Shown in pieces: positions 48,313-55,671 of a DNA stretch of 58,748 nt (the first letter of the stretch is position 1; every line of letters begins with the position of its first letter). Position numbers and translations under genes: made by a program. The notes beneath the pieces are model-generated. The model worked only from the letters and a program-made list of their open reading frames with translations, was not told the origin of the DNA and did no database searches. Location of the stretch: positions 1 to 58,748 of the forward strand of contig REDZ01000099.1 in the NCBI GenBank assembly GCA_007695345.1. Reading direction: 5' to 3'. Source of the stretch: Paracoccaceae bacterium. Its GTDB lineage: Bacteria > Pseudomonadota > Alphaproteobacteria > Rhodobacterales > Rhodobacteraceae.

Positions 48313-48661
48313 GATACCCCCTTGTGCGTGTTTAGACCTTACAGTGCGACCAAGCCTGCCCCAGACGCAGCCTTCGCTCAAGCTGTGGGGGCGGCGACCT
48401 GCCAGCCTGCGACCAATTGTGACACCATGTTTGCATTTTTTCGTGCGGTGAGTTGCGGGGCCGGGCGCGCATTTTCGGCAGCTTGCATGTCTTTTGCTGA
48501 CCGAGCCGCGTTGGCGCAGCGGGGAATGTCCCCCCGGATAAGCGGGAAATGTCCCGTTAGCCAGCGTGACGGGGCGTTCTGTCTGTCGGTGTTCGGGGGA
48601 ACCGTTTCTGGGGGGCGTTGCATCAGGAACCTGAATTCCAACTGACAAGGGATCGCGCGTG
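48313..48661. other. Gene-free 349-bp region with tandem GGGACATT palindromes
   Basis: No gene is seen between the btuC stop and the THI5-like start. Two related short palindromes lie 22 bases apart: GGGGA-ATG-TCCCC (48521-48533) and CGGGA-AATG-TCCCG (48543-48556). On the minus strand they read as repeated GGGACATT, a pattern I associate, from memory only, with the ends of some IS21-like insertion sequences. No transposase is present. Confidence 0.4.
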
Positions 48662-49753
48662 TCAGGCGGACATGCGTCGACGTCGCAACAGCCAGACGAA
48701 GAACGCCCCGCCGATCAGGCCGGTGACGATGCCGATGGGCATATCCTCGGGTCGCATGATCGTGCGCGCGAGGATATCGGCCCAGACCAGAAAGATCGCG
48801 CCCACCAGCATCGCCGCGGGCAGCACGCGTGCATTGTCACCCCCGACGATCATGCGCACGATATGTGGGATCATAAGGCCGACAAAGCCAATCACGCCGG
48901 AAAAGGCCACCATGACACCTGTGACAAGGGCCGCGACCACGAACATGGTCAGTCTGAACCGTGCGATGGGGATGCCAAGGGTCGATGCGGTCTCATCTCC
49001 GATGGTCATGGCATTGAGCGAGCCTGCCACAGCCCTGAAATAGAGCGCCGCGCCCGTCAGGATGATCAAGGGCCAGATGAGATGGGCCCATTGCGCGAGC
49101 CCCAGCCCGCCCAGCATCCAGAAGACGACCGTATGAGCAGCGCGCGGATCGCCCATGAAGATCAGCACATTTGCGAGCGCCATGACGATAAAGGACACAG
49201 CCACCCCGGTCAGTACCAGCCGGTCTGCACTGGTGGCCTGTGCGAAACTCGCCACGGCCAGCACCAGAAGGGTCGAGCAAAGCGCACCGATGAAGGCCAG
49301 CAGCGGTACTGTGGCCAGACCCAGAAACATGCCTGTATGCAAGAGCGCAAGGATCGCGCCGAAAGCCGCGCCGGACGAGATGCCCAGAAGATGTGGATCG
49401 GCCAGCGGGTTGCGCGTGACCGATTGCAGCACGGCACCGACCAGCGCCAGACCAGCGCCCACCAGGGCCGCCAGCAGCGCGCGCGGCAGACGGATTTCCC
49501 ACACGATCGCAGCGCGGCCTGTGGACCAGTCGGGCGCAACCAGACCGGGTGCAACCCGGTCCAGGATCACCCCCCAGACGGTCCCCAGCGGAATCGGCAC
49601 AGCGCCGATGCTGACGGCCGCCGAAATCGACAGGATCAGCGCAGCGATCCCCAACCCCCACAGCCCCTGCCGCACAGGGCGCGCGATGACAGGCGCACGC
49701 GCAGCAAGCGCCGGAGCCGCGGTTTCCGGGGTGGGGGTGGTGCGCATGCTCAC
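48662..49753 (-). CDS. btuC: FecCD-family permease of the cobalamin-riboswitch operon
   Basis: A 363-residue type II ABC importer permease with about ten helices. FecCD features are GVILDRVAPGLV near residue 60, RLPRALLAALVGAGLALVGAVLQ, NPLADPHLLGISSGAAFGA (about 115-133) and FVGLMIPHIVRMIVG in the C-terminal part. It is the last gene of the operon behind the B12 riboswitch and overlaps the binding-protein stop. The riboswitch makes cobalamin or cobinamide the most likely cargo; the family also carries ferric siderophores and haem. Confidence 0.83.
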   Translation of the reverse strand: MSMRTTPTPETAAPALAARAPVIARPVRQGLWGLGIAALILSISAAVSIGAVPIPLGTVWGVILDRVAPGLVAPDWSTGRAAIVWEIRLPRALLAALVGAGLALVGAVLQSVTRNPLADPHLLGISSGAAFGAILALLHTGMFLGLATVPLLAFIGALCSTLLVLAVASFAQATSADRLVLTGVAVSFIVMALANVLIFMGDPRAAHTVVFWMLGGLGLAQWAHLIWPLIILTGAALYFRAVAGSLNAMTIGDETASTLGIPIARFRLTMFVVAALVTGVMVAFSGVIGFVGLMIPHIVRMIVGGDNARVLPAAMLVGAIFLVWADILARTIMRPEDMPIGIVTGLIGGAFFVWLLRRRRMSA

Positions 49754-50685
49754 TCTCCGTGGAAGGCCGCGGCGAGGGCGCGCACAGCGCGGATATTGCG
49801 CGGGCCGGGTGTCGCCTCGACATATTCCAGAACGACAAACCGGTCGTTCTGCACCGCGTCAATCCCGGCAAAAGCCGGGTTGTTGCGCATGAAATCCATC
49901 TTCTGCTCTGCCGTCACCTCGCCATAATTGACAATGATGATCACTTCGGGATTGCGTTCGACCACAGGTTCCCAGGCGACGCGGGTCCAGCTCGAGTCCA
50001 CATCATCCATGATGTTGCGCCCGCCTGCGGCCTCGATCATGGCCGTGGGCATGGCATAGCGGCCAGAGGTGAAGGGCGTGTCCTCGCCTGAATCATACAC
50101 GAAAACGCGCAAGGGGTCGCCATCCGGGATCGTGGCCGTAATGTCATCCAGTTCGCTCTGCCACCCGGCGATCAGGTCCTCGGCGCGGTCATCTTCACCG
50201 AAAATCGCACCCAGATTGCGAATATCGTTGAACATGTCATCAATCGCGATGCCATCGCGGTCCATGATATGAATGCAGCTTTCGGTCAGCTCATACACCG
50301 CGATCCCGAAGGGCGCGAGGGTTTCGGGCGTGACTTCTCCGCCCACGCGCATGCCGTAATTCCAGCCCGCGAACCAGAAATCCAGATCCGCACCGATCAG
50401 CACCTCGCGCGACGGGTAGCGTTCGGAAAGTTCCGGCAATTCGGCAACGTCTGCGCGCATCTCCTCATCGAGTTTGTTCCAGCCGGAAATACCTGTGTAG
50501 CCTACCATGCGGTCGGTCAGGCCAAGGACCAGCATCATCTCGGTGAGATTCACGTCATTCGATGCGGCGCGCGTGGGCGGTGCATCAAAGGTCACGTCCC
50601 GGTCGCAGCTTTGCACAGTGACGGGATGGGCAAATACAGGGGTGGCCAGGCATGTGGCCAGAAGGGCGAAGGGCAGCGTTTTCAT
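49750..50685 (-). CDS. btuF: Periplasmic binding protein, BtuF-like (type III)
   Basis: A 311-residue exported protein with signal MKTLPFALLATCLATPVFA. The mature part has the cluster-A-like binding-protein layout: DRDVTFDAPPTRAASNDVNLTEMMLVLGL, then VLIGADLDFWFAGW and NPEVIIIVNYGE. Such proteins bind corrinoids, siderophores or haem. Its place between the ATPase and FecCD permease, with four-base overlaps on both sides, and the upstream cobalamin riboswitch support B12-type binding. Two mature cysteines occur (in VQSCDR and ESCIH). Confidence 0.8.
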   Translation of the reverse strand: MKTLPFALLATCLATPVFAHPVTVQSCDRDVTFDAPPTRAASNDVNLTEMMLVLGLTDRMVGYTGISGWNKLDEEMRADVAELPELSERYPSREVLIGADLDFWFAGWNYGMRVGGEVTPETLAPFGIAVYELTESCIHIMDRDGIAIDDMFNDIRNLGAIFGEDDRAEDLIAGWQSELDDITATIPDGDPLRVFVYDSGEDTPFTSGRYAMPTAMIEAAGGRNIMDDVDSSWTRVAWEPVVERNPEVIIIVNYGEVTAEQKMDFMRNNPAFAGIDAVQNDRFVVLEYVEATPGPRNIRAVRALAAAFHGE

Positions 50686-51473
50686 GCAGTTCTCTCCTCG
50701 TGCGTGGTATCAAAAAGCGCAAAATCGAAACGACCCGTTCCGCGCGGGCGCGCCTGCACGCCAAAGGCGCGTGAAATCAGGTCGGGGGTAAGAACGTCGG
50801 ACACCGGGCCAAAGGCCAGCGGTCGGCCGCGATGGATGACCAGCAGATCATCCGCAAAGCCGGCCACAAGGTTGAGATCATGCAACGCGGCCACGACAGT
50901 CGCGCCCAGACCGCGCACCAGCCGCAGCACTTCCAGCTGATGGCGGATGTCGAGGTGATTGGTTGGCTCATCAAGCACGATCAGCCCCGGTTCCTGCGCC
51001 AGAGCGCGCGCAACCATGACCCGCTGCCGCTCGCCGCCCGAGAGCGTGCCGAAAGGGCGCTTGGCAAAGGACCGCAACGCCATGCGTTCCAGAGCATGAT
51101 CCACGATATGGGCATCGCGCGCGGATGGGCCAGCAAGCGGGCGGCGATGGGGGGCGCGGCCAAGCGCCACGATTTCTGCCACGTTCAGTGCGAAATCGGT
51201 GGGTTGCTCTTGCAGCACGGCCGCCACGCGCTGCGCGACAGCACGCGCCGACATCCGGTGAATGTCCTGCCCGTCCAGCAGCACGCGACCGGCCTCGGGC
51301 TTGTGGAACCGATAGATCAGCCGCAACAGGGTAGATTTGCCAGCACCATTGGCCCCGAGAACCCCCAGCACGCGCCCGCGGGACAGCGTGAAGCTGACCG
51401 GCGACAGGATGCCATTGCCCCAGGCGGTGCCCTGCAGGGTCAGTTCCGCAGGGATCGGGGCCGGGCAATTCAT
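50682..51473 (-). CDS. btuD: ABC ATPase of the cobalamin-type importer
   Basis: A 263-residue ATPase of the FepC/BtuD class. Walker A GANGAGKST (about residues 39-47), signature LSGGERQRV, Walker B LIVLDEPTNHLDIRHQ and H-loop ALHDLN are typical of B12/siderophore importers. It overlaps the small Cys protein upstream and the binding protein downstream by four bases each, so the four genes form one tightly coupled unit behind the riboswitch. Confidence 0.87.
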   Translation of the reverse strand: MNCPAPIPAELTLQGTAWGNGILSPVSFTLSRGRVLGVLGANGAGKSTLLRLIYRFHKPEAGRVLLDGQDIHRMSARAVAQRVAAVLQEQPTDFALNVAEIVALGRAPHRRPLAGPSARDAHIVDHALERMALRSFAKRPFGTLSGGERQRVMVARALAQEPGLIVLDEPTNHLDIRHQLEVLRLVRGLGATVVAALHDLNLVAGFADDLLVIHRGRPLAFGPVSDVLTPDLISRAFGVQARPRGTGRFDFALFDTTHEERTA

Positions 51474-51739
51474 GCGAAAAACCCCCGCCCAGCGCGTTTG
51501 GACATGATCTTCACGCCGTCGCGCCGCAGGATCGTCCGACCGCCCCTGCTGGTCCAGACAAGATGGCAGGGCTGACCCAACGGGCAGGGACCAAGCGCGA
51601 CACGGCCCGACAGCGTCGGGGCATCGCCGGTGACACTGCGCGCCAGAGAGACCCCTTTCGAGATCGAGGCGACGAATGCGCTGGCCTTGGGGCAGAAGTG
51701 ACAGACGCTCAGTCTGTCAGTGTCGGGATCGGTGCGCAT
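51470..51739 (-). CDS. Small four-cysteine protein, first gene after the B12 riboswitch
   Basis: An 89-residue protein of unknown function. It has a strong GGAGGA site five bases before the ATG and overlaps the ATPase start (ATGA), so it is real. Four cysteines form two pairs, VCHFC (residues 12-16) and GPCPLGQPC near residue 60, which could bind a metal. The C-terminus is basic. It loosely recalls DUF1636-type thioredoxin-like proteins that accompany cobalamin genes, but the match is weak. Being first behind the riboswitch, it may act in cobalt or corrinoid handling. Confidence 0.75.
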   Translation of the reverse strand: MRTDPDTDRLSVCHFCPKASAFVASISKGVSLARSVTGDAPTLSGRVALGPCPLGQPCHLVWTSRGGRTILRRDGVKIMSKRAGRGFFA

Positions 51740-51844
51740 CGGTCCTCCGGCCCATTGAGGCAGGGTCGCAGACGCGTAACGATTGAAGCACGGACAATGT
51801 GCGCATCATCAGCCCCTTTCCGGACACCCCGCCCGGTTGGTGGT

Positions 51845-52014
51845 TACGGTTGGTGATGGCAGGTCTCCTGGCTTGCGGCATGAGCGTCCCCACCTTCCCG
51901 GGTCGTTGGCCCAGTGGCTTGAGGGGTTGCACCGCTTACAGTTGCGGGGGCAGCGCCGGAGTTTAACCGGCTTCCCTATTCTCCCGGATCGCTCCGGGCA
52001 CCATCGCATACCGG
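51845..52014 (-). ncRNA. Cobalamin (AdoCbl) riboswitch
   Basis: On the minus strand the region shows the hallmark elements of the cobalamin riboswitch in order: GAGAATAGGGAAGCCGG and CTCCGGCGCTG, then GCCCCCGCAACTGTAAGCGG (51932-51951), and near the 3' end the B12 box AGCCAGGAGACCTGCC (51858-51873). It lies about 110 bases upstream of the small Cys protein and the btuDFC genes. Binding of adenosylcobalamin should turn the operon down. End coordinates are approximate because P1 pairs imperfectly. Confidence 0.93.
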
Positions 52015-52179
52015 ATAACAGGGACATTCGAGCTTGACCAGTTTTTTCCGAACGCAGCTCTCTGGCAAAAATGCTGGCGGGTCAGGTGCACCTTGAAGCA
52101 GCATGGCCCTGTCCGGCCGATCCTGTACCTGCATAAGTATTGGCCCCGGCTGGCATTTCCGGTCCATGATGTCATGCTT

Positions 52180-52833
52180 TTACCGATATGTCTGGCGTAT
52201 CGTCGATGTTGCTCCGCCGCCAGTACTGCGGTCACTGCTTGCCAAAAAAGAAAGACGACACGTGAATCGGCGCGGGCAAACAGCGCAACCGGCTGTCGCA
52301 GCGAACGGGGCCGGGGGCAAGGGCTGGCAGATCGCGCGCGCACAGGCGCACTGCGCATCAACGCCCATGTGCGGCTTGACCCGGATTCCGTGATATCCGA
52401 TCGCGTCCTCCAGTTCGGTTTCCTCATCGCCGAAATGAGAGCGGAGAGTCGCCGCAAGCTGTCGGAATGTTTCACTGAGCGCGGTGAAATCTTCCTGTTC
52501 CGGCGATTGCAGCAAGGCGACCGCCCGCGTTTTCAGGTCCTCCAGAAGGGCATGGATAATCGTATGTTCGTACATCAGACGCTCCACAACCCTTCGCTGC
52601 CCTTCGCTGCCCTGCATCAGAGCCGGAAAAATCTTCTGATCCTCGGCGGTATGATGGCAGGTCAGGCGCTGACATTCCTGACCGCAGAGATTGCCGAACA
52701 GACGATAATTGCTGATCATTTTCAGACTGGCAACTGCCTTGGCGACATGGTGTGCTTAAGTGTTCCCCGCTTCGATCCGCATCATGATCGCGTCAACTTG
52801 TTCAATCTGCTGAAGATGCATCCGATGAATCAT
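52180..52833 (-). pseudogene. Hemerythrin HHE-domain gene interrupted by an in-frame stop
   Basis: The frame from ATG 52833 reads MIHRMHLQQIEQVDAIMMRI and then meets TAA (52756-52758). It continues without a shift into HHVAKAVASLKMISNYRL, then CHHTAEDQKIFPAL, LMYEHTIIHALLEDL and SHFGDEETELEDAI. Together these are the helices and His/Glu iron ligands of a bacterial hemerythrin domain, cut by a single nonsense codon. Re-initiation at ATG 52719 would lack the first helix. After the last helix a further 60 or so residues are foreign to the family, suggesting the original stop is also lost. The gene is probably dead, or a sequencing error occurred at the TAA. Confidence 0.72.
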
Positions 52834-53478
52834 CGCGGGCTGTTATTCCCGGTGACGCTGGGCACCTGTGATGTCGTCGATCTTCGGGGCTTCGGGACGG
52901 GATTTTTCGTCCAGAACCCGAAGGGACATGGATATGTTGCCTCTGACTGATAGGTGCGGCGATTTGATCGCCTTGCACCGTAGTTCAGCCCTTTCATTTT
53001 GAACGACCGGGCTGGCCCGCACAAGGCTTTGCCGGATTGACGATGACTCTGGCCTGCTCTGACGTCCAGGTCGTTTCCGAAATCCGTCCGGGCCAATCGG
53101 GTCGTCGGCGACAGTTCGGTCGTGATTGGGGGCAGTTCCGAATGACCCGGACGATCCGCAAAGCATGCCGCTGGCGCTGATGGCGGGAAAGCGCAACGGC
53201 GGCGCAGCCATGACCTGCAACGCCGGCTTGCGCTCTGTGTATTTCGCGCTGTGCGCCCTTGCCCGGCTGGCGGGATCCTTGGTCTTGCTGGTCGCAACAG
53301 CGGTCACGGCCTGGGTGGTCCGGCGCCGTGAATTCTCGTCTGCCTCAAGAGACATCATCATCGACAACGGCAGTGACACCCTTGATCTGACCAGCGACAG
53401 GCCGGGCGGCGATATCGCCGCTTTGGCTATCCGGCCCGGAGGCATGTTGGCTTTCTGGCGCGCCTTTGGCTGCCCGGC
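52834..53478. other. 645-bp stretch with no recognisable gene
   Basis: Several open frames cross this region on both strands, but none has a ribosome site, recognisable motif or regular codon use. One plus-strand frame from about 53165 carries a hydrophobic stretch and might be debris of an old membrane-protein gene. Next to the broken hemerythrin gene, the region looks like decaying sequence. Confidence 0.45.
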
Positions 53479-54195
53479 CTACAGCATGTCGCGCACTGCC
53501 TTTTGCTGCTGGGCAAGATCGATGGCTGTCTCGCTCAGGGTTTCCAATGCGCGGTCGGCAAAGGGGTCGCTTTCGGGCGCGGTTGCGCGATGTTGCGCCA
53601 GAACCGTGTCGCGCGCGGCGATCAGCAACTCGATCTGGGGCCGGAACAGCTGCAACAGCGCTGTCAGCCAGCGATTGGTCGCCCAGCTTGGATGCGCGTG
53701 GTCAATGGCGAAACGCGGCAGCATGCGGACGACATCCGCGCCGGGATACCATGTCTCGCCCGTGACCCATTGATTGGTGGTGAACAGCCGGATCGGGGCC
53801 CCATAGCGATCCATCGACACCGCCACCAGATGCGCCAACGCCTTGTCGCCCGACGGCCAGTCATGCGTCGCGGCCTCGGGCACCGGGGCCACGCCATCCG
53901 GCATGCCGGGCGCACGCAGGAAACAGTGGAAATGCCCGTGCTCGCCGCTGCGATGGGCGTGATAGTAATACTGGCTCTGGGTCTCGCGGTCAAAGACATC
54001 GCCCTTGGGGTAGTGGTTCATCCTGACGAACTTGCCCTGAGCCTTCAGCACCTCGCCCACCGGGTTCAGCCCGGCCTTTTTCAGAACGCGGCTGCATTCG
54101 TCGATCTCATCGGCAGCCGCTGCCATTACCCCGAGCGTTGCGCGGTCGAGGCGCGCAAGGTCCGGGGCCGCAATTTCTTTAGGAGACATGCTCAT
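53479..54195 (-). CDS. Histidine-rich protein of unknown function, third gene of the sigma operon
   Basis: A 238-residue soluble protein with no signal peptide. The central segment holds a histidine cluster, YYYHAHRSGEHGHFHCF (about residues 85-101), which looks like a metal or haem-contact site, and the later part contains WVTGETWYPGAD and HPSWATNRWL. From memory this may be the DUF6969 family; no function is known to me. It starts at ATG 54195, overlapping the anti-sigma stop by four bases, so it is co-translated with the ECF sigma and NrsF-like proteins. The frame continues upstream of 54195 but overlaps the anti-sigma gene and is not real. Confidence 0.82.
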   Translation of the reverse strand: MSMSPKEIAAPDLARLDRATLGVMAAAADEIDECSRVLKKAGLNPVGEVLKAQGKFVRMNHYPKGDVFDRETQSQYYYHAHRSGEHGHFHCFLRAPGMPDGVAPVPEAATHDWPSGDKALAHLVAVSMDRYGAPIRLFTTNQWVTGETWYPGADVVRMLPRFAIDHAHPSWATNRWLTALLQLFRPQIELLIAARDTVLAQHRATAPESDPFADRALETLSETAIDLAQQQKAVRDML

Positions 54196-54845
54196 GCCGG
54201 CACCCCCGGCCAGCGCAGCACGGCCCGCCCGCACAGCGCCGCGATGGCGGCGATCAGCGCCACGGCGCCCACCTGCCAGACCAGCACCATCAGCGCCGCG
54301 TCCTGCATGTGAAACAGGCGCAAGGCAAAATTGCCGAGGGCCGCCGCCGCAAGCGCGGCCAGCGCAAGGGTCCAGGACGGGCGCAGCGGCGCGCCCCTGC
54401 GCAGCATCAGCACCAGCGCCAGCATCGGCAGCGACCCGATCAGCGCGATATAGACAAAGCATTCCGGGTCGGGCGTCAGGCGCAGCCCGGCTGGACCCAT
54501 CTGCGCCCAGTCGCGCAGGCAGCCCAGACCCAGCGTCCCCAGCCAGGCCACTGCCGGCACCACTGGCAGCCAGCGCCAGAACCGCGCGGCATCGGGCATC
54601 GTCAGCGCCAGCGCGGCCATGGCGGCAGTGATTGCCGTGGCAAGCGCCGCGCCCTGTTCCAGCAGAAACCGCGCTTCCAACACGCGTTCGGCCAGATCCG
54701 GGCGTGGGCCGATGGCCCAGACCATGGCGCTCGCGAATGCCAGCGCAATCGCCAACCACCCCCAGATACGACGCAGCGGTGATCGCAAGGGCCGCACAGG
54801 GCCCGCATCGCGCGCCAGACTGTCTATCAGAGCATCGGTTTTCAT
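54192..54845 (-). CDS. NrsF/DUF1109-like membrane anti-sigma factor
   Basis: A 217-residue protein with about six membrane helices after a cytosolic N-terminus of some 28 residues, the layout of NrsF anti-sigma factors. C109 (GLGCLRDW) and C129 (PDPECFVY) lie near a periplasmic loop between helices; in Caulobacter NrsF, periplasmic cysteines are needed for the response to metals. It overlaps the ECF sigma stop (ATGA) and should hold the sigma factor at the membrane until a periplasmic, possibly thiol-reactive or metal, signal arrives. Confidence 0.87.
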   Translation of the reverse strand: MKTDALIDSLARDAGPVRPLRSPLRRIWGWLAIALAFASAMVWAIGPRPDLAERVLEARFLLEQGAALATAITAAMAALALTMPDAARFWRWLPVVPAVAWLGTLGLGCLRDWAQMGPAGLRLTPDPECFVYIALIGSLPMLALVLMLRRGAPLRPSWTLALAALAAAALGNFALRLFHMQDAALMVLVWQVGAVALIAAIAALCGRAVLRWPGVPA

Positions 54846-55453
54846 TTGCTCTCCTCGCCACCTGTGTTGATGGCTCGTTTCAGTTTACGCGAAGCGCGAT
54901 GCACGGCAACCTTGATCGCGCCCACTGTGGTTTTCGACTGTTGCGCCGCCTCGGCCAGTGACAGCTCGCGCAGGCGCACCAACTCGAAGGCGCGGCGCTC
55001 GCCGGGGCTGAGACCGGCCATGGCGCTACGCACGGACATCAGATTGACCACCCCTTCGGCATGCGACTGGCCCGGCGTGGTCGAGAATACCTCGGCCAGA
55101 TCGCTGGCCGCCTGATCGAAGGCCTGCCTGCGCTTGTAGCGTCGCGCATGGTCGGTCAGCCGATTGCGCGCGATTGCCGCGATCCAGGGCATGAAGGGGC
55201 GTGACGGGTCCCATGTCGCGCGCGCCATATGCAGCGACAGCAGCACATCCTGCACGATATCCTCGATATCGGCCTGCCCCAGCCACGGGGCGCGCGCTGC
55301 AATCAGCCGCCGCATGCGCTGCGCCACCTCTTGCAACAGCAGATGATAAGCGCGTCGGTCCCCCTGCTGCGCCGCGCGCATCAGGCTGTCGAGCGCAGCA
55401 TGGCGGCGCTCGGAACGGCCGCTGTCCGGGGCACCCTCGCTTGTGGGGGACAT
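54842..55453 (-). CDS. ECF-type RNA polymerase sigma factor
   Basis: A 203-residue ECF sigma factor. Region 2 is seen in DIEDIVQDVLLSLHMARATWDPSRPFMPWIAAIARNRLTDHARR split over residues 60-105, and region 4 in LSPGERRAFELVRLRELSLAEAA with TVGAIKVAVHRASRKL near the end. ATG 55453 follows a GGAG site; the longer frame to 55480 has none. It is the first gene of an operon with its NrsF-like anti-sigma, and is preceded by its own ECF-type promoter signature at 55505-55530. It most resembles the Caulobacter SigF group by partner type. Confidence 0.92.
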   Translation of the reverse strand: MSPTSEGAPDSGRSERRHAALDSLMRAAQQGDRRAYHLLLQEVAQRMRRLIAARAPWLGQADIEDIVQDVLLSLHMARATWDPSRPFMPWIAAIARNRLTDHARRYKRRQAFDQAASDLAEVFSTTPGQSHAEGVVNLMSVRSAMAGLSPGERRAFELVRLRELSLAEAAQQSKTTVGAIKVAVHRASRKLKRAINTGGEESK

Positions 55454-55504
55454 CACATCTCCATTCCATTCTGCGCCCACGCGGGGCCGACCGTCCCACT
55501 GTGA

Positions 55505-55530
55505 TACGACCCGGCAGGGCCAAGGTTACA
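55505..55530 (-). promoter_or_regulatory. ECF-type promoter for the sigma operon
   Basis: On the minus strand TGTAAC (55525-55530) and CGTA (55505-55508) are separated by 16 bases. This fits the AAC / CGT pattern of ECF promoters and lies about 50 bases before the sigma start. The same pair occurs on the plus strand at 55572-55598, which suggests that this sigma factor recognises both. Confidence 0.65.
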
Positions 55531-55571
55531 TCGCGCGCGCCGGGCTGTGGGGAATTTTCTGCATCAGCGAT

Positions 55572-55598
55572 TGTAACATTCCTCGCCGATCGGGCGTA
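55572..55598 (+). promoter_or_regulatory. ECF-type promoter for the P460 gene group
   Basis: TGTAAC (55572-55577) and CGTA (55595-55598) with a 17-base spacer, on the plus strand, about 74 bases before the P460 start. It matches the divergent promoter in both boxes and in a CGGG just before the -10. Confidence 0.65.
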
Positions 55599-55671
55599 GC
55601 TGGGAAGGCACGCTATGCAACAACAGAACACCGGACGTTCATAGTGAACCGGACAATAGGGAGATACCGTG

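Noticed and set aside
48313-48661. TPP riboswitch upstream of the THI5/NMT1-like operon
   Set aside because: I looked for the CTGAGA and the conserved 3' thi-box elements on the minus strand and found neither.
53126-53773. A 215-codon plus-strand open frame with a hydrophobic segment
   Set aside because: It runs antisense into the well-supported histidine-rich gene, has no ribosome site, and its second half is the shadow of that gene. The first part was kept only as possible debris.
54196-54861. Upstream extension of the histidine-rich protein frame to 54861
   Set aside because: It overlaps the whole NrsF-like gene in another frame and encodes a low-complexity Gly/Ala/Arg sequence; the ATG at 54195 coupled to the anti-sigma stop is the natural start.
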